From: R-RK-3 sp963842775
Lineage (GTDB): Bacteria > Pseudomonadota > Alphaproteobacteria > Rhizobiales > Rhodomicrobiaceae
Direction: 5' to 3'
NCBI GenBank assembly: GCA_963842775.1
Contig: CAWJHQ010000001.1
Span: 1 to 64,000 of the forward strand
Length of the DNA: 64,000 bases
The notes under the pieces are model-generated. The model had not been told where the DNA came from. It did no database searches and was given only the letters and a program-made list of their open reading frames with translations. Each line of letters starts with the position of its first letter. Position 1 is the first letter of the stretch. This document shows, one piece after another, positions 1 through 7,400 of the stretch. Position numbers and translations under genes: made by a program.

Positions 1-1402
1 TCACGCGCACACGGCCTCCAGCGGCGGAACCTGCGAGAGGCTCGACATGAAATCGGCGCTCATGATGTCCACACCAACCTGGAGAGACCCGAGGGTTTCC
101 CAAAATTCGTCGGTGTCAACCACAGCTCCCCGGCGACAGACCAACCTAACTCCGCGTGAACTTGGCAGACAGCGCGGCGTCAACCGAGAGAAGGCCAATG
201 GGGGTTTGCACCAGACTGTTCGCCCCGACAAGACCCGTATCCGCGGTGCCCTGCGCACTCAGGCTTGCGGTCGGAATCTCTAAAAGGCCACGCCGATAGG
301 TGGCGCTTAGGAGAGGCATCCCATGATCGTAGGCGGGTGAGAGCAGCCCGGTATCTGTCTTAATCCCCCCTGTCAGTGACCATTCGCTAATACCTGGATT
401 CAGAAGCGTGCGGTTGAAAAGGATCGAGAAATCTACTTCTTCTTCTTTGCCGAACTCGTCTTTGATTTTCAGTTTCACCTTATTCGTGCCGCTGGTGAGC
501 GGCAGGTCGCTGAGATCATATTCGCCAGGCGACAGGTGTAGGCGGCGCACCTCCCGGTCGTTGACCATGACCCGGACTTCCGAATGACGCTCGACCCGGA
601 AGGTTCGCTTGCCCGTCGGGCGTATGTTTTGGGAGGCTGGAGCGTGGCGTATGTTTTCTCAATCGCGAAGCCAAGCAAAGGAGGCACCGAGAACGAGCCG
701 TTCGCGCCAAGAGCAATATCACCGGCTGATACCCGGATGGCGTCCTCGGGCATGTCGTAGACGAGACGCGAGTTTTGACGGGCAAAGGTTCCGTCGCTAC
801 CGAGCTGCGCTTCGCCCTCAGCCACGAAACCGTTCCATCGCGCCGCACCTTCGAGCAGCGCAGCCGGGAAAGCGAAAGTGCCAGGGGCCCCTTCCGCTCT
901 TTCATAGGCCGCGCCGAAATACGTGTTGAAGTAGCCGCTGAGGATTGCAGGCTGAGCAAGATCTGCAGGCGTATTGTTCCCGCGCATGGTCCAGCGATCT
1001 CACCTCGGGGCCGCTGCTCGACTTTTGGCTCAATCGTAATTTCCAGGTCGCTTGGATTATACACAATTGGCAGACCCGCAGCAGAAATCGCCGCGGGGTC
1101 TAGATATTTCGTGTTCGGAAGATCACCCTGCAGCTTTTGCAGTGTCGCTGCATTCAATACACGCCCGATCACGCTGAGAAAACCCTCTCTCTCGATGCGG
1201 ACTGAGCGATCCTCATACGCAAGAGCCATCACGTGGCCCAATTTAAACCCATGCTCCTTCACAGGCATCGAAACTTCGGCCGCGTCGGCGCCAACCGTCG
1301 TCGGTCCAGGCGCCATTTCGGCATAAGCCGGCTGAAGACACATGCCGATCACCGCCATTGCTCTGAAGGAGCAAGAAGCATCCGCGGTCCGACGCGCGGC
1401 AT
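1..1402 (-). pseudogene. Fimbrial outer-membrane usher, frameshifted and incomplete
   Basis: Product would be the outer-membrane pore that assembles the pilins encoded upstream. An ATG at 1400-1402 behind AGGAGAGG begins a signal peptide, but the frame changes near 1368. The next stretch (to about 1005) has the usher N-terminal domain; further pieces continue in other frames to about 620 and then to about 150. Characteristic usher text includes 'GYFNTYFG' and, across a frame change at an A-run near 620, 'IRPTGKRTFRVERHSEV' followed by 'VMVNDREV'. Below 150 no convincing frame remains. It follows the chaperone gene by about 50 bases. Either a decayed gene or one carrying several sequencing indels. 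The C-terminal half of the barrel lies beyond the left edge or is lost. Confidence 0.72.
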
Positions 1403-1452
1403 CGCACCTCTCCTGCCAGAAAGATTTATGGGAAGCCCAAAAAAGAGGAGCT

Positions 1453-2208
1453 TTAACGCGCCGCTCTCACTTCAACCCGTGCATCGATGCGCGACACCTC
1501 GATGGGGATTTTCGTGTCCATCGTGAAGCGCCGCTCCTTGCCAGGCTGGAGAAGCCCCATACCCCCGAGAGCGCCGACCAGCTCGGTCCCCGAGTAGGTT
1601 TTAGTCCAGGTTCCATTGGTCAGCGTGATCGAGCCATCGCTTAACAGGGCATACCGGTTCCCCGTATTGCTAACCGTTAGCACCGGCCGCCTGCCATTCT
1701 TGCCGTCATTCACAAGGTCCACTTTGATCAACTTGACCGTGTGCTGGGCCTTAAGGGGTGAGACATTGACAAGCACCAGAAAATTCATCACCACGTGCAC
1801 ACCAGACTTCTTCACGTCCATTGCGATGGGCAACTGGTTCACGGAAAACATAAATGTTTCGGTAGCCTTTATGTCGGCGGCACCAATCCATTGAAGCCGA
1901 AAAGACTGCCTTCCCCCGGCAGGAATTCTCTGCTGGGACGGAAAGACCAGAAAACTCCCCTTTACTGGTTCTTCCTTCGTCTCGCCTTTCTCGTTTACCG
2001 CAACCCTGGAGATTACTATTTCAACGGGGATCTCAGAAGCGCTATCGTTGGTGACTGTCAATGTGGCCTTGTTGTTCGCACCGCTGGATGTGAGGTCAAG
2101 CGTGAGCGGCGAAACGATCATGGCGTTCGCAGGCCATGCCAGAATTAACGTGATCACAACAGCCAATAGATTAGCAAGTTGGGTCACCCGCGTTACAATG
2201 AGTAGCAT
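1453..2208 (-). CDS. Periplasmic fimbrial chaperone (PapD-like)
   Basis: A 251-residue intact protein. Residues 1-29 form a signal peptide ending 'AWPANA'; the mature protein starts with the beta-sandwich N-domain typical of pilus chaperones ('MIVSPLTLDLTSSG'), followed by the conserved pattern around 'FLVFPSQQRIPAGGRQSFRLQW'. In the periplasm it would cap pilin subunits by donor-strand complementation and deliver them to the usher. It sits between two pilin genes (upstream) and the usher (downstream), all on the minus strand and closely spaced, so one transcript is likely. Its length fits the family. The subfamily (alternate CS1-like or other) is inferred only from the usher. Confidence 0.88.
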   Translation of the reverse strand: MLLIVTRVTQLANLLAVVITLILAWPANAMIVSPLTLDLTSSGANNKATLTVTNDSASEIPVEIVISRVAVNEKGETKEEPVKGSFLVFPSQQRIPAGGRQSFRLQWIGAADIKATETFMFSVNQLPIAMDVKKSGVHVVMNFLVLVNVSPLKAQHTVKLIKVDLVNDGKNGRRPVLTVSNTGNRYALLSDGSITLTNGTWTKTYSGTELVGALGGMGLLQPGKERRFTMDTKIPIEVSRIDARVEVRAAR

Positions 2209-2275
2209 TATTCATTTCCAAACATGAAGGCGCAGCGCCAAACAATACAAGGTTAGATAGCAGTCGAGATCTTCT

Positions 2276-2854
2276 CTAGACTGAAGGTCCTACTTTGAGG
2301 ATCAGCGTGTCTTGAAATTGGCCCTCGACAACGGGAAAATTCGACCCCGGCGCTTGAAGCTGAAGAATCAAGTCTGCCTTATTGGCCCCCGCCACAGCCA
2401 TGGTCACTTCTTGATCTTGTTGCACTGCCGTGTCCAACACGAGAGGTGGTACCGCCCCCCAAGTCGCGATCGCGGTGTAGTCCACATGGGTTAAGAAATT
2501 CCCACCCACTGGCGTAGCGACGTTACCAATTACCTTCAGACCGCCCTTGGTACTTTTTAGGCGCAAGGTCGCACTGTAATTGCACATAACGTCAGTGTAT
2601 CGCAAGGTTGCCTGCCAGGGCTGGAGCGAGGCATCGTTTTCATTGATGAGGTTTGCCACCGTAATGTTGACGCTCTGGACGGACGTATTGCTGCCGTCAC
2701 CATCGCTGCTCGGGCCGGGCATACGGCACACGGGCTGCGCGGTACCTTGAATGCTCAGTTCACTAGTGCCGGATTCCGCAGCGTAGCTGCTTTGATAAGA
2801 AAGGAGCGCGATGATCGGTAGAGCCGTTAAACACGATGTCCTGACTTTATTCAT
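2276..2854 (-). CDS. Fimbrial subunit (pilin-like, secreted)
   Basis: A 192-residue protein with a signal peptide ending near residue 25 ('SYQSSYAAES'). The mature part has two cysteines ('QPVCRMPG' and 'DVMCNYS') and a beta-rich sequence ending 'DTLILKVGPSV', the short alternating C-terminal strand of chaperone-usher subunits. It resembles the neighbouring gene product in the N-terminal 'SELSIQGTAQPVC' pattern, in the 'TKGGL' region and in the final strand, so the two look like paralogues. A GAGGGACG motif lies upstream of the chosen ATG. It is about 20 bases from the upstream pilin gene and 67 bases from the chaperone. Which of the pilins is the major subunit cannot be told. Confidence 0.78.
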   Translation of the reverse strand: MNKVRTSCLTALPIIALLSYQSSYAAESGTSELSIQGTAQPVCRMPGPSSDGDGSNTSVQSVNITVANLINENDASLQPWQATLRYTDVMCNYSATLRLKSTKGGLKVIGNVATPVGGNFLTHVDYTAIATWGAVPPLVLDTAVQQDQEVTMAVAGANKADLILQLQAPGSNFPVVEGQFQDTLILKVGPSV

Positions 2855-2875
2855 TTCTCGTCCCTCAAATTATCG

Positions 2876-3463
2876 TTAAAGTGGTAATCCAATCTGGACT
2901 AACAACGAATCTGAATACACGCCCTCTACGATTGGCGTTTGTAAGCTATTGGTGCTTTCATCGATGATTACATTGATGTTCAAGGGACCGGTATTTGGAC
3001 CTTCAATCACCATAGACGGACTCTTCTTTCCAGGTGTGGCATCCGTTGCGAGGGACAGAGTTCTTCCGGCCCAATTTACATCCACGCGGTAATTCACGTG
3101 TTGAATAAAGCTTCCGCTTACAACGGGCTTTTGTATTGCGGGAGCCAGCCCGCCTTTGGTGGTGAGGATTGTGAGGTGATGGGCTTTGTTGCAGATCCCC
3201 AACAGCTCCAGTTGAATAGACGCTCTGTTTAAATGGAAGTTTTGGGCGTCATTTAACTGGCTGATTGATATCTGTCCAGCATTGGCCCCCGGGGACGACA
3301 GGCTCATGTTGCTCAACTCTACTTCTCGAAGTCCAGCGGTAAAATTACAAACAGGAGGTGCCTGTCCACCGACTGATAAATCTGAACCACCGCCATCCTC
3401 TGCTTTTGCGTTGCTGAACAGCACGCAGCTGCTCGCAAGAATGGCTAACGCAATACACTTCAT
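2876..3463 (-). CDS. Fimbrial subunit (pilin-like, secreted)
   Basis: A 195-residue protein with a signal peptide (residues 1-21, 'LFSNAKA'). The mature N-terminus 'GGSDLSVGGQAPPVCNF' mirrors the next pilin; a second cysteine lies in 'LLGICNK', and the C-terminus 'SDSLLVQIGLPL' is the expected edge strand. The ATG at 3461-3463 is preferred over an upstream in-frame ATG because the signal peptide starts here and AGAGAG lies just upstream. Part of the minus-strand fimbrial operon. Low G+C compared with the metabolic clusters to the right suggests acquisition by transfer (inference from base composition by eye). Confidence 0.78.
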   Translation of the reverse strand: MKCIALAILASSCVLFSNAKAEDGGGSDLSVGGQAPPVCNFTAGLREVELSNMSLSSPGANAGQISISQLNDAQNFHLNRASIQLELLGICNKAHHLTILTTKGGLAPAIQKPVVSGSFIQHVNYRVDVNWAGRTLSLATDATPGKKSPSMVIEGPNTGPLNINVIIDESTNSLQTPIVEGVYSDSLLVQIGLPL

Positions 3464-3626
3464 AGGGCTCTCTCTAGGGCAAATCAACTGCGACAACAAA
3501 AACGTCACCAAGTGGTCGTAGCATCTGCCTCCCACCACGCGTCACTGGGAACATCGCGTAGTAGGAACACTCCTCAGTATACTTATGATTGCTTTTTAAT
3601 ATAACACACGTAATGCGTGTGCGATC

Positions 3627-4197
3627 TTAGAGTTGCGGCCTGACAGTGAATGTGAGCACGTCAGAATACACACCGGCCAGCAGCTCGCTCTCTGTAGACC
3701 AAGAGATGGTCAGTGAGCCGTTCTCATTTATTGCGATACCACCCCCCGACGTGCCATTCGCGCAATCAGTCACAGTTCCACCGAGCGATCCGCTGATGCA
3801 CCGTTCAGTGACGATCCCCGCATCCGTGGGAAATCCGTAGATCGAGCGTGTAGGAGAGAAGATCCGCGAACGACGGTTGCTGTGCGGACGGGCCGGAATG
3901 CTTTAACCCACGCTCGCGTGAGTGCAGGTGATAGGCGAATGGAGTATTGCAGTTGAGGGTGAACGGTATGACCTTGGAGCCTGACGCGCCGATCTGGCCA
4001 AGATTGGCAGTCGCGCTGGAGAGATGCAGCTGACATTCCGCCTCAATCTCTCCTTCCAGTCCAATGGAGACAAGATCGCTCGACTGAGAAGGTTGTGGGG
4101 CACACACCGCGACAAACGCAAGACAGAACGTCGGTATGCACCGCGAAAAACGATGCCGGCGGGATTGCTTGCCTGTTTCTATGCTTGGACGCCCCAT
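3627..4197 (-). pseudogene. Third pilin-like/fimbrial tip protein, one frame change
   Basis: Starting at the ATG of 4195-4197 (AGGA upstream), the product has an Arg-rich N-terminus, a hydrophobic export segment ('FCLAFVAVCAP'), then 'EIEAECQLHLSSATANLGQIGASGSKVIPFTLNCN', a cysteine-paired beta fold like spore-coat-U/CS1-type subunits. The frame breaks near 3835 at a run of three C; if that run is read as two, the protein continues through a Cys-containing stretch to 'GVYSDVLTFTVRPQL' and a TAA at 3627-3629. That ending closely matches the C-terminal strands of the two downstream pilins. It is the first recognisable gene of the fimbrial operon. Single-base sequencing error or true mutation cannot be separated from one sequence. 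Confidence 0.6.
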
Positions 4198-4330
4198 CGT
4201 CCTGTTTTGATCAAAGGAATCGTTCCGGGCAAGTTGGCGTTCGCACCTAGAGCCTGAGGCGCCAGCGCGGCGAAGTTGACATAACGAGGCAGGCCAGTGC
4301 CGATCGACTTGAAGTCCGCCGCGAACGGCC

Positions 4331-4819
4331 TCAGAAATCGCCCTCGGTGCGTATCTCCATGCCTTTGACCCACGCAATAGCGCGCCGCACGACCTCAAAC
4401 ACCGTGTCACTCGGCAAGTCGTCTGACATCAGCACAACGGAATAAACGGCCGCTTGTAACGCGAGCTCATCACCCAAACCTGACCTTCTTACTCTTTCAT
4501 AAGTAATGGCCGCCAAGCGCCACGTGGCTTGCTGATTGCGTTCAACCGAGCTCTCCGGCGACTGTCTGCTGTCCAGATCTTCCCAATCAGTCCCGCGGTG
4601 AACTTGTATCATGCCAAGCGCTCGATTTCCTATTGCTGAGATGAACGTGACAGATTCGATCTCGTTGAAACACTGTGGTCGGCGTGCTGCGGTCCCTACG
4701 TAAGGTGCTTCAGCAACACGGGATACGCTCTGGCCAATATATGGAATGCCCCTAATTACGCGGAAGCAGCCTATTGTGTTGCTGTCCTGGGCAGCGGTAA
4801 ACAGAACTTGGTGGGTTAT
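4331..4819 (-). CDS. Unknown protein, 5' end replaced by inserted element
   Basis: An open frame of about 160 codons ending 'MEIRTEGDF' with no family that I recognise. It has no clear signal peptide or membrane segment; the middle reads 'SAIGNRALGMIQVHRG' and the end 'VFEVVRRAIAWVKGMEI'. The frame continues rightwards into the transposon-like unit, where an ATG at 4895-4897 could now serve as start, so the first 23 or so codons would come from the insertion. Without the insertion the same frame meets a TGA shortly upstream and no ATG, so the native start is unknown. It may be a remnant. Confidence 0.35.
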   Translation of the reverse strand: MTHQVLFTAAQDSNTIGCFRVIRGIPYIGQSVSRVAEAPYVGTAARRPQCFNEIESVTFISAIGNRALGMIQVHRGTDWEDLDSRQSPESSVERNQQATWRLAAITYERVRRSGLGDELALQAAVYSVVLMSDDLPSDTVFEVVRRAIAWVKGMEIRTEGDF

Positions 4820-4827
4820 GGACGTCG

Positions 4828-4852
4828 GGTAGTGTCTCAGTTTGAAATTTGA
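4828..4852 (+). repeat. Left terminal inverted repeat
   Basis: 25 bases identical to the reverse complement of 6745-6769. It begins GGTAGTGTCTCAGTTTG and is preceded directly by the 8-bp target duplication GGACGTCG (4820-4827). Confidence 0.95.
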
Positions 4853-4864
4853 CTGAGAAATTTT

Positions 4865-4884
4865 ATGCTTAGCGTCAAGCATAT
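4865..4884 (+). repeat. Subterminal 20-bp repeat, left copy
   Basis: ATGCTTAGCGTCAAGCATAT occurs here and again in the same orientation at 6687-6706. The outer six bases (ATGCTT/AAGCAT) form a short palindrome. The core GCGTCAAGC recurs a third time at 6733-6741 near the right end. Such subterminal motifs can be transposase-binding sites or promoter elements for the inward-facing genes; which applies is not known. Confidence 0.75.
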
Positions 4885-4918
4885 CTTTTAAACGCACTCG
4901 TTTATAGCCTGACGGCTA

Positions 4919-4940
4919 AATTTAGTCGTTTGACTAAATT
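4919..4940 (+). promoter_or_regulatory. Perfect palindrome upstream of the ATPase gene
   Basis: AATTTAGTC, four bases, then GACTAAATT: a 9-bp perfect inverted repeat lying 43 bases before the ATPase start codon. It may be an operator for one of the element's own small DNA-binding-like proteins, or a leader hairpin. No poly-T follows, so it is unlikely to be a terminator. Confidence 0.45.
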
Positions 4941-4982
4941 CACAGAATTCCCCTAAATTTGTCTCTGGAATTGGAGGGTGCT

Positions 4983-6230
4983 GTGGACAACGCGGAAAAA
5001 CAAACAATTTCAAACCCATTCCGGCCAGGAAACGGGCAAAAGCCGCTCTATTTGGCGGGACGCACGAAGGAGCAGGACGGCTTCGCTAAGATGCTCCGGC
5101 AGGCACCAGTGACGCAGAACCTCATTTTGACTGGCCTGCGAGGCGTTGGGAAAACGGTGTTGCTGGATGACTTGAAGCCGATAGCGCATCACAATCGGTG
5201 GCTATGGGCAGGTAACGATCTCTCTAAGTCAGCCTCACTCACGGAGGAGAGGATTGCCAAACGTATCATCACCGATCTCTCGCAACTCTTGGGTCCGCTT
5301 CTGCCTCAGGAGGATACGGCAACGCCGATTGGATTCAAGAAGGGTAAATCGGCCGCGATCCGGCCTTTGAGCTTTGAAGATCTCTGGCGAATTTACGAGG
5401 GAACGCCTGGACTAATAGAAGACAAGTTAAAAGCGGTTTTGGATCAAGTCGGAAACGCCGTTGGCCCGTCCCCGATTAACGGAATAGTATTCGCTTATGA
5501 CGAAGCTCAAAACCTGTCAGACCATAAGGCGAAAGACGAGTTCCCGCTCTCGTTGCTCTTAGACGTTTTCTCCTATCTTCAGCGGCGCCAATATGGGTGC
5601 CAGTTTTTGCTTGTGCTCTGCGGCCTTCCGACGTTGCTACCTAAATTGAATGAAGCTCGCACGTACACGGAGCGAATGTTCCACATCATGCATTTGCAGA
5701 AACTTGATGATGACGCTGCGAGGGATGCCATTCTCGAACCCATCAGGCTTTCCAAAACTCGCCTCAAGTTTCCTGACCAAGTGGTCGAGCAGATAATCAC
5801 CATGTCTGGGGGCTACCCCTACTTCATCCAGTTCATTTGCAAGGAAGTTTACGACGCGTGGATCGTTCGGGCCAATGAAGGGCAAAAGCCGTTTGTGGCG
5901 AAAGACGAAATTCTTGATCGTTTGGACGAGGATTTTTTTGCTGGACGTTGGCGGAGGGCTACGGATCGACAACAAGAATTTCTTCAGGTGATCGCACATT
6001 TGGAGAACAGCGAGGGAGAGTTCTCTATCAGTGACGTTGTAGCTGCCTCGCAGCGCCTCCTTAAAAAGGGGTTCACTCCAAGCCATGCAACCCAAATCCT
6101 CCAAGCGCTTGGCGAAAAGGGTCTAATATACAAAAGCAGGAGAGCTAACTACATGCTGGCAGTTCCACTAATGGCGAGGTTTATCCTTCGGCAGGGAATC
6201 GCGTCGGCAAATTTTAGGAACCAGACTTAG
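4983..6230 (+). CDS. Orc1/Cdc6-like AAA ATPase with C-terminal winged helix
   Basis: A 415-residue protein from GTG 4983, chosen because GGAGGG lies five bases upstream; TTG codons at 4959 and 4971 are alternatives. Walker A 'GLRGVGKT' is at about residues 51-58 and Walker B 'VFAYDEAQ' at about 170-176, followed by a sensor region ('LVLCGLPTLL') and a lid domain with 'SGGYPYFIQFICKEVYDAW'. The C-terminus (about 330-410) reads as a winged helix ('GFTPSHATQILQALGEKGLIY'). Members of this broad family bind DNA or act as ATP-driven switches in replication, transposition and defence. Here it is the main cargo of a transposase-less element, with two small genes convergent to it and overlapping its stop by 17 bases. 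Its job is not known. Confidence 0.75.
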   Translation: MDNAEKQTISNPFRPGNGQKPLYLAGRTKEQDGFAKMLRQAPVTQNLILTGLRGVGKTVLLDDLKPIAHHNRWLWAGNDLSKSASLTEERIAKRIITDLSQLLGPLLPQEDTATPIGFKKGKSAAIRPLSFEDLWRIYEGTPGLIEDKLKAVLDQVGNAVGPSPINGIVFAYDEAQNLSDHKAKDEFPLSLLLDVFSYLQRRQYGCQFLLVLCGLPTLLPKLNEARTYTERMFHIMHLQKLDDDAARDAILEPIRLSKTRLKFPDQVVEQIITMSGGYPYFIQFICKEVYDAWIVRANEGQKPFVAKDEILDRLDEDFFAGRWRRATDRQQEFLQVIAHLENSEGEFSISDVVAASQRLLKKGFTPSHATQILQALGEKGLIYKSRRANYMLAVPLMARFILRQGIASANFRNQT

Positions 6231-6456
6231 CCCAACGCTTTTCGGCAGCCTTCTTAGCAATCTCCGCGCGTCTCTCGGGTGTCATCTTCTCAGCACGCGC
6301 CTTACCGCCGCGCCGTCCTAGCGACTGCGCGGCCTTGTCCTTGCCGTCGTCAACGGGAGCGTCTTCCTGCTCCTCGCCCGTGGCTATCCGAGCAACTTTA
6401 ACTGCTCTGGCAATGGCGTCTGCGGGGCGCTTCTGGCCTTGGGGTCCCTTGGGCAT
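6214..6456 (-). CDS. Small basic Gly/Lys-rich protein (MPKGPxGxKRP family)
   Basis: An 80-residue protein beginning 'MPKGPQGQKRPADAIARAVKVARIATGE' and ending with a basic 'GRRGGKARAEKMTPERRAEIAKKAAEKRW' tail. This conserved family is common in proteobacteria and often labelled as a nucleic-acid-binding or regulatory protein without direct proof. The acidic middle and basic C-terminus resemble small nucleoid-type proteins. It starts three bases after the stop of the zinc-ribbon gene and its end overlaps the ATPase 3' end on the opposite strand, so the element is packed tightly. Confidence 0.75.
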   Translation of the reverse strand: MPKGPQGQKRPADAIARAVKVARIATGEEQEDAPVDDGKDKAAQSLGRRGGKARAEKMTPERRAEIAKKAAEKRWAKSGS

Positions 6457-6459
6457 CGG

Positions 6460-6669
6460 TCAAAACGCTCCCCTATCTACGGATATCCACTCAACATCGC
6501 GTGACTTGCAATCACTGCAAATCATGATGCCCTCACTAACATATCCACATTGGTCGCACGAAAATTTCTGCCCTTCCTCTTTTCTACGCATCATGCCTCC
6601 GCATTTAAGGTGCCGAACTGGAAATTCCACGTCCCCGCACGAAGGGCATTTACTTTTCATGATTTGCAT
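6460..6669 (-). CDS. Zinc-ribbon protein, 69 residues
   Basis: Three CxxC knuckles are visible: 'CPSC' (residues 8-11), 'CDQC' and 'CSDC', with a lone 'KCGG' between, which fits one or two zinc ribbons. There is no other domain. AGGAG lies six bases before the ATG at 6667-6669. It is the first gene of a two-gene minus-strand operon with the small basic protein. Zinc ribbons of this sort bind nucleic acid or protein partners; IS1595-type transposases carry an N-terminal zinc ribbon, but no catalytic domain follows here. Function unknown. Confidence 0.7.
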   Translation of the reverse strand: MQIMKSKCPSCGDVEFPVRHLKCGGMMRRKEEGQKFSCDQCGYVSEGIMICSDCKSRDVEWISVDRGAF

Positions 6670-6686
6670 TTTGCGCTCCTATGCAA

Positions 6687-6706
6687 ATGCTTAGCGTCAA
6701 GCATAT
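6687..6706 (+). repeat. Subterminal 20-bp repeat, right copy
   Basis: Identical to 4865-4884. It lies just upstream of the zinc-ribbon gene (start 6669, minus strand), as the left copy lies upstream of the ATPase gene, so it could also be a shared operator for both transcription units. Confidence 0.75.
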
Positions 6707-6744
6707 AGGAACGAGGATAGGAATTCAAACTGGCGTCAAGCTGA

Positions 6745-6769
6745 TCAAATTTCAAACTGAGACACTACC
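6745..6769 (-). repeat. Right terminal inverted repeat
   Basis: 25 bases, the exact inverted copy of 4828-4852, followed directly by the second copy of the target duplication GGACGTCG (6770-6777). Confidence 0.95.
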
Positions 6770-6826
6770 GGACGTCGCAATTCAGAATGACTTTTCCGAA
6801 GTGATCGCAACGGACTTGTCCTTCCT

Positions 6827-7065
6827 CTAGAAGACGACGATCGCCGCTGCAGTAACCAAAGCATCATTGTCAGCTTTATTATCCTGCACACCGGCCGCTT
6901 CGTTGGCACGCAGAGAAACGCGCTGCATTTCCGCACCAATCTGCTGGCAGTCCCATGTTTGGTATTGAATGGACGAAACGTAGGACCTCGTATTTCGCCC
7001 GAAGATTTGGCGCAGCCGGCCAATAGAAGGATAATGAGGAAGATTGGTTTAGTTTTAGCGATCAT
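6827..7065 (-). pseudogene. Decayed small lipoprotein
   Basis: The reading frame from 7065 has a lipoprotein signal ('FLIILLLAGCAKSSG', lipobox cysteine after LAG). After about 26 codons the frame changes near 6985; the other frame then reads 'YQTWDCQQIGAEMQRVSLRANEAAGVQDNKA', which matches a widespread alphaproteobacterial lipoprotein family, and ends at TAG 6827-6829 where that family usually continues with a hydrophobic 'FWP' segment. One frameshift plus a premature end indicate a pseudogene. It sits beside the transposon-like insertion. No good ribosome-binding site is seen. Confidence 0.6.
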
Positions 7066-7078
7066 TTTTTTGTTCTTT

Positions 7079-7400
7079 TTATTTGATGCTTTTGGAGGAG
7101 GATTTAGCCAGATATCCATTGCTTGATACGGGCAAGATACAAATTCGTATTGCGCTATAAGACGCCGTGACAGCAAAGTCGGTCACCACGTCATGGCCGA
7201 AGTTGGGCTTGAAGATGAACGTGTCAGCGTCGCGCCCGCCGATCAGCGTGTCGTCACCGCCGCGACCTCCAATGCGATCCTTGCCGATGCCGCCGCTTAT
7301 GATGTTGTCTTCGTCGGAGCCGATAATTAGGTTGTCGAGCCCGTTCCTCGTTCCGTTCACCGCACCATCGAGGACAAGATTTTCGACGGTGTTTCGGGAT
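7079..7400 (-). pseudogene. Fragment of an RTX (calcium-binding nonapeptide) protein
   Basis: The frame contains 'GSDEDNIISGGIGKDRIGGRGGDDTLIGGRDADTFIF', three GGxGxDxLx-type calcium-binding repeats, followed by 'FGHDVVTDF', the usual end of RTX C-terminal domains. The sequence before the repeats stops abruptly at the 3' end of the integrase gene (7401), and the end runs out of homology after 'TDFAV'. It is therefore the tail of a secreted RTX protein cut by the integration event. The missing N-terminal part is not elsewhere in the window. Confidence 0.7.

Larger units (their letters stand above)
4828..6769. mobile_element. Transposase-less transposon-like unit with 25-bp TIRs and 8-bp TSD
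   Basis: The segment is bounded by perfect 25-bp terminal inverted repeats (4828-4852 and 6745-6769; outermost bases GGTAGTGTCTCAG) and flanked on both sides by the direct repeat GGACGTCG (4820-4827 and 6770-6777), the mark of a cut-and-insert event. Inside are one plus-strand ATPase gene and two minus-strand small genes, and nothing resembling a DDE or other transposase. An 8-bp duplication is known for the IS1595, IS6 and IS66 families among others; I cannot assign the family. It is presumably moved in trans by a transposase elsewhere. Perfect ends and duplication suggest a recent insertion. Confidence 0.9.

Noticed and set aside
4828..6769. Complete insertion sequence with its own transposase
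   Set aside because: No DDE, HUH or serine/tyrosine recombinase motif is present in any of the three genes or other frames inside the inverted repeats.
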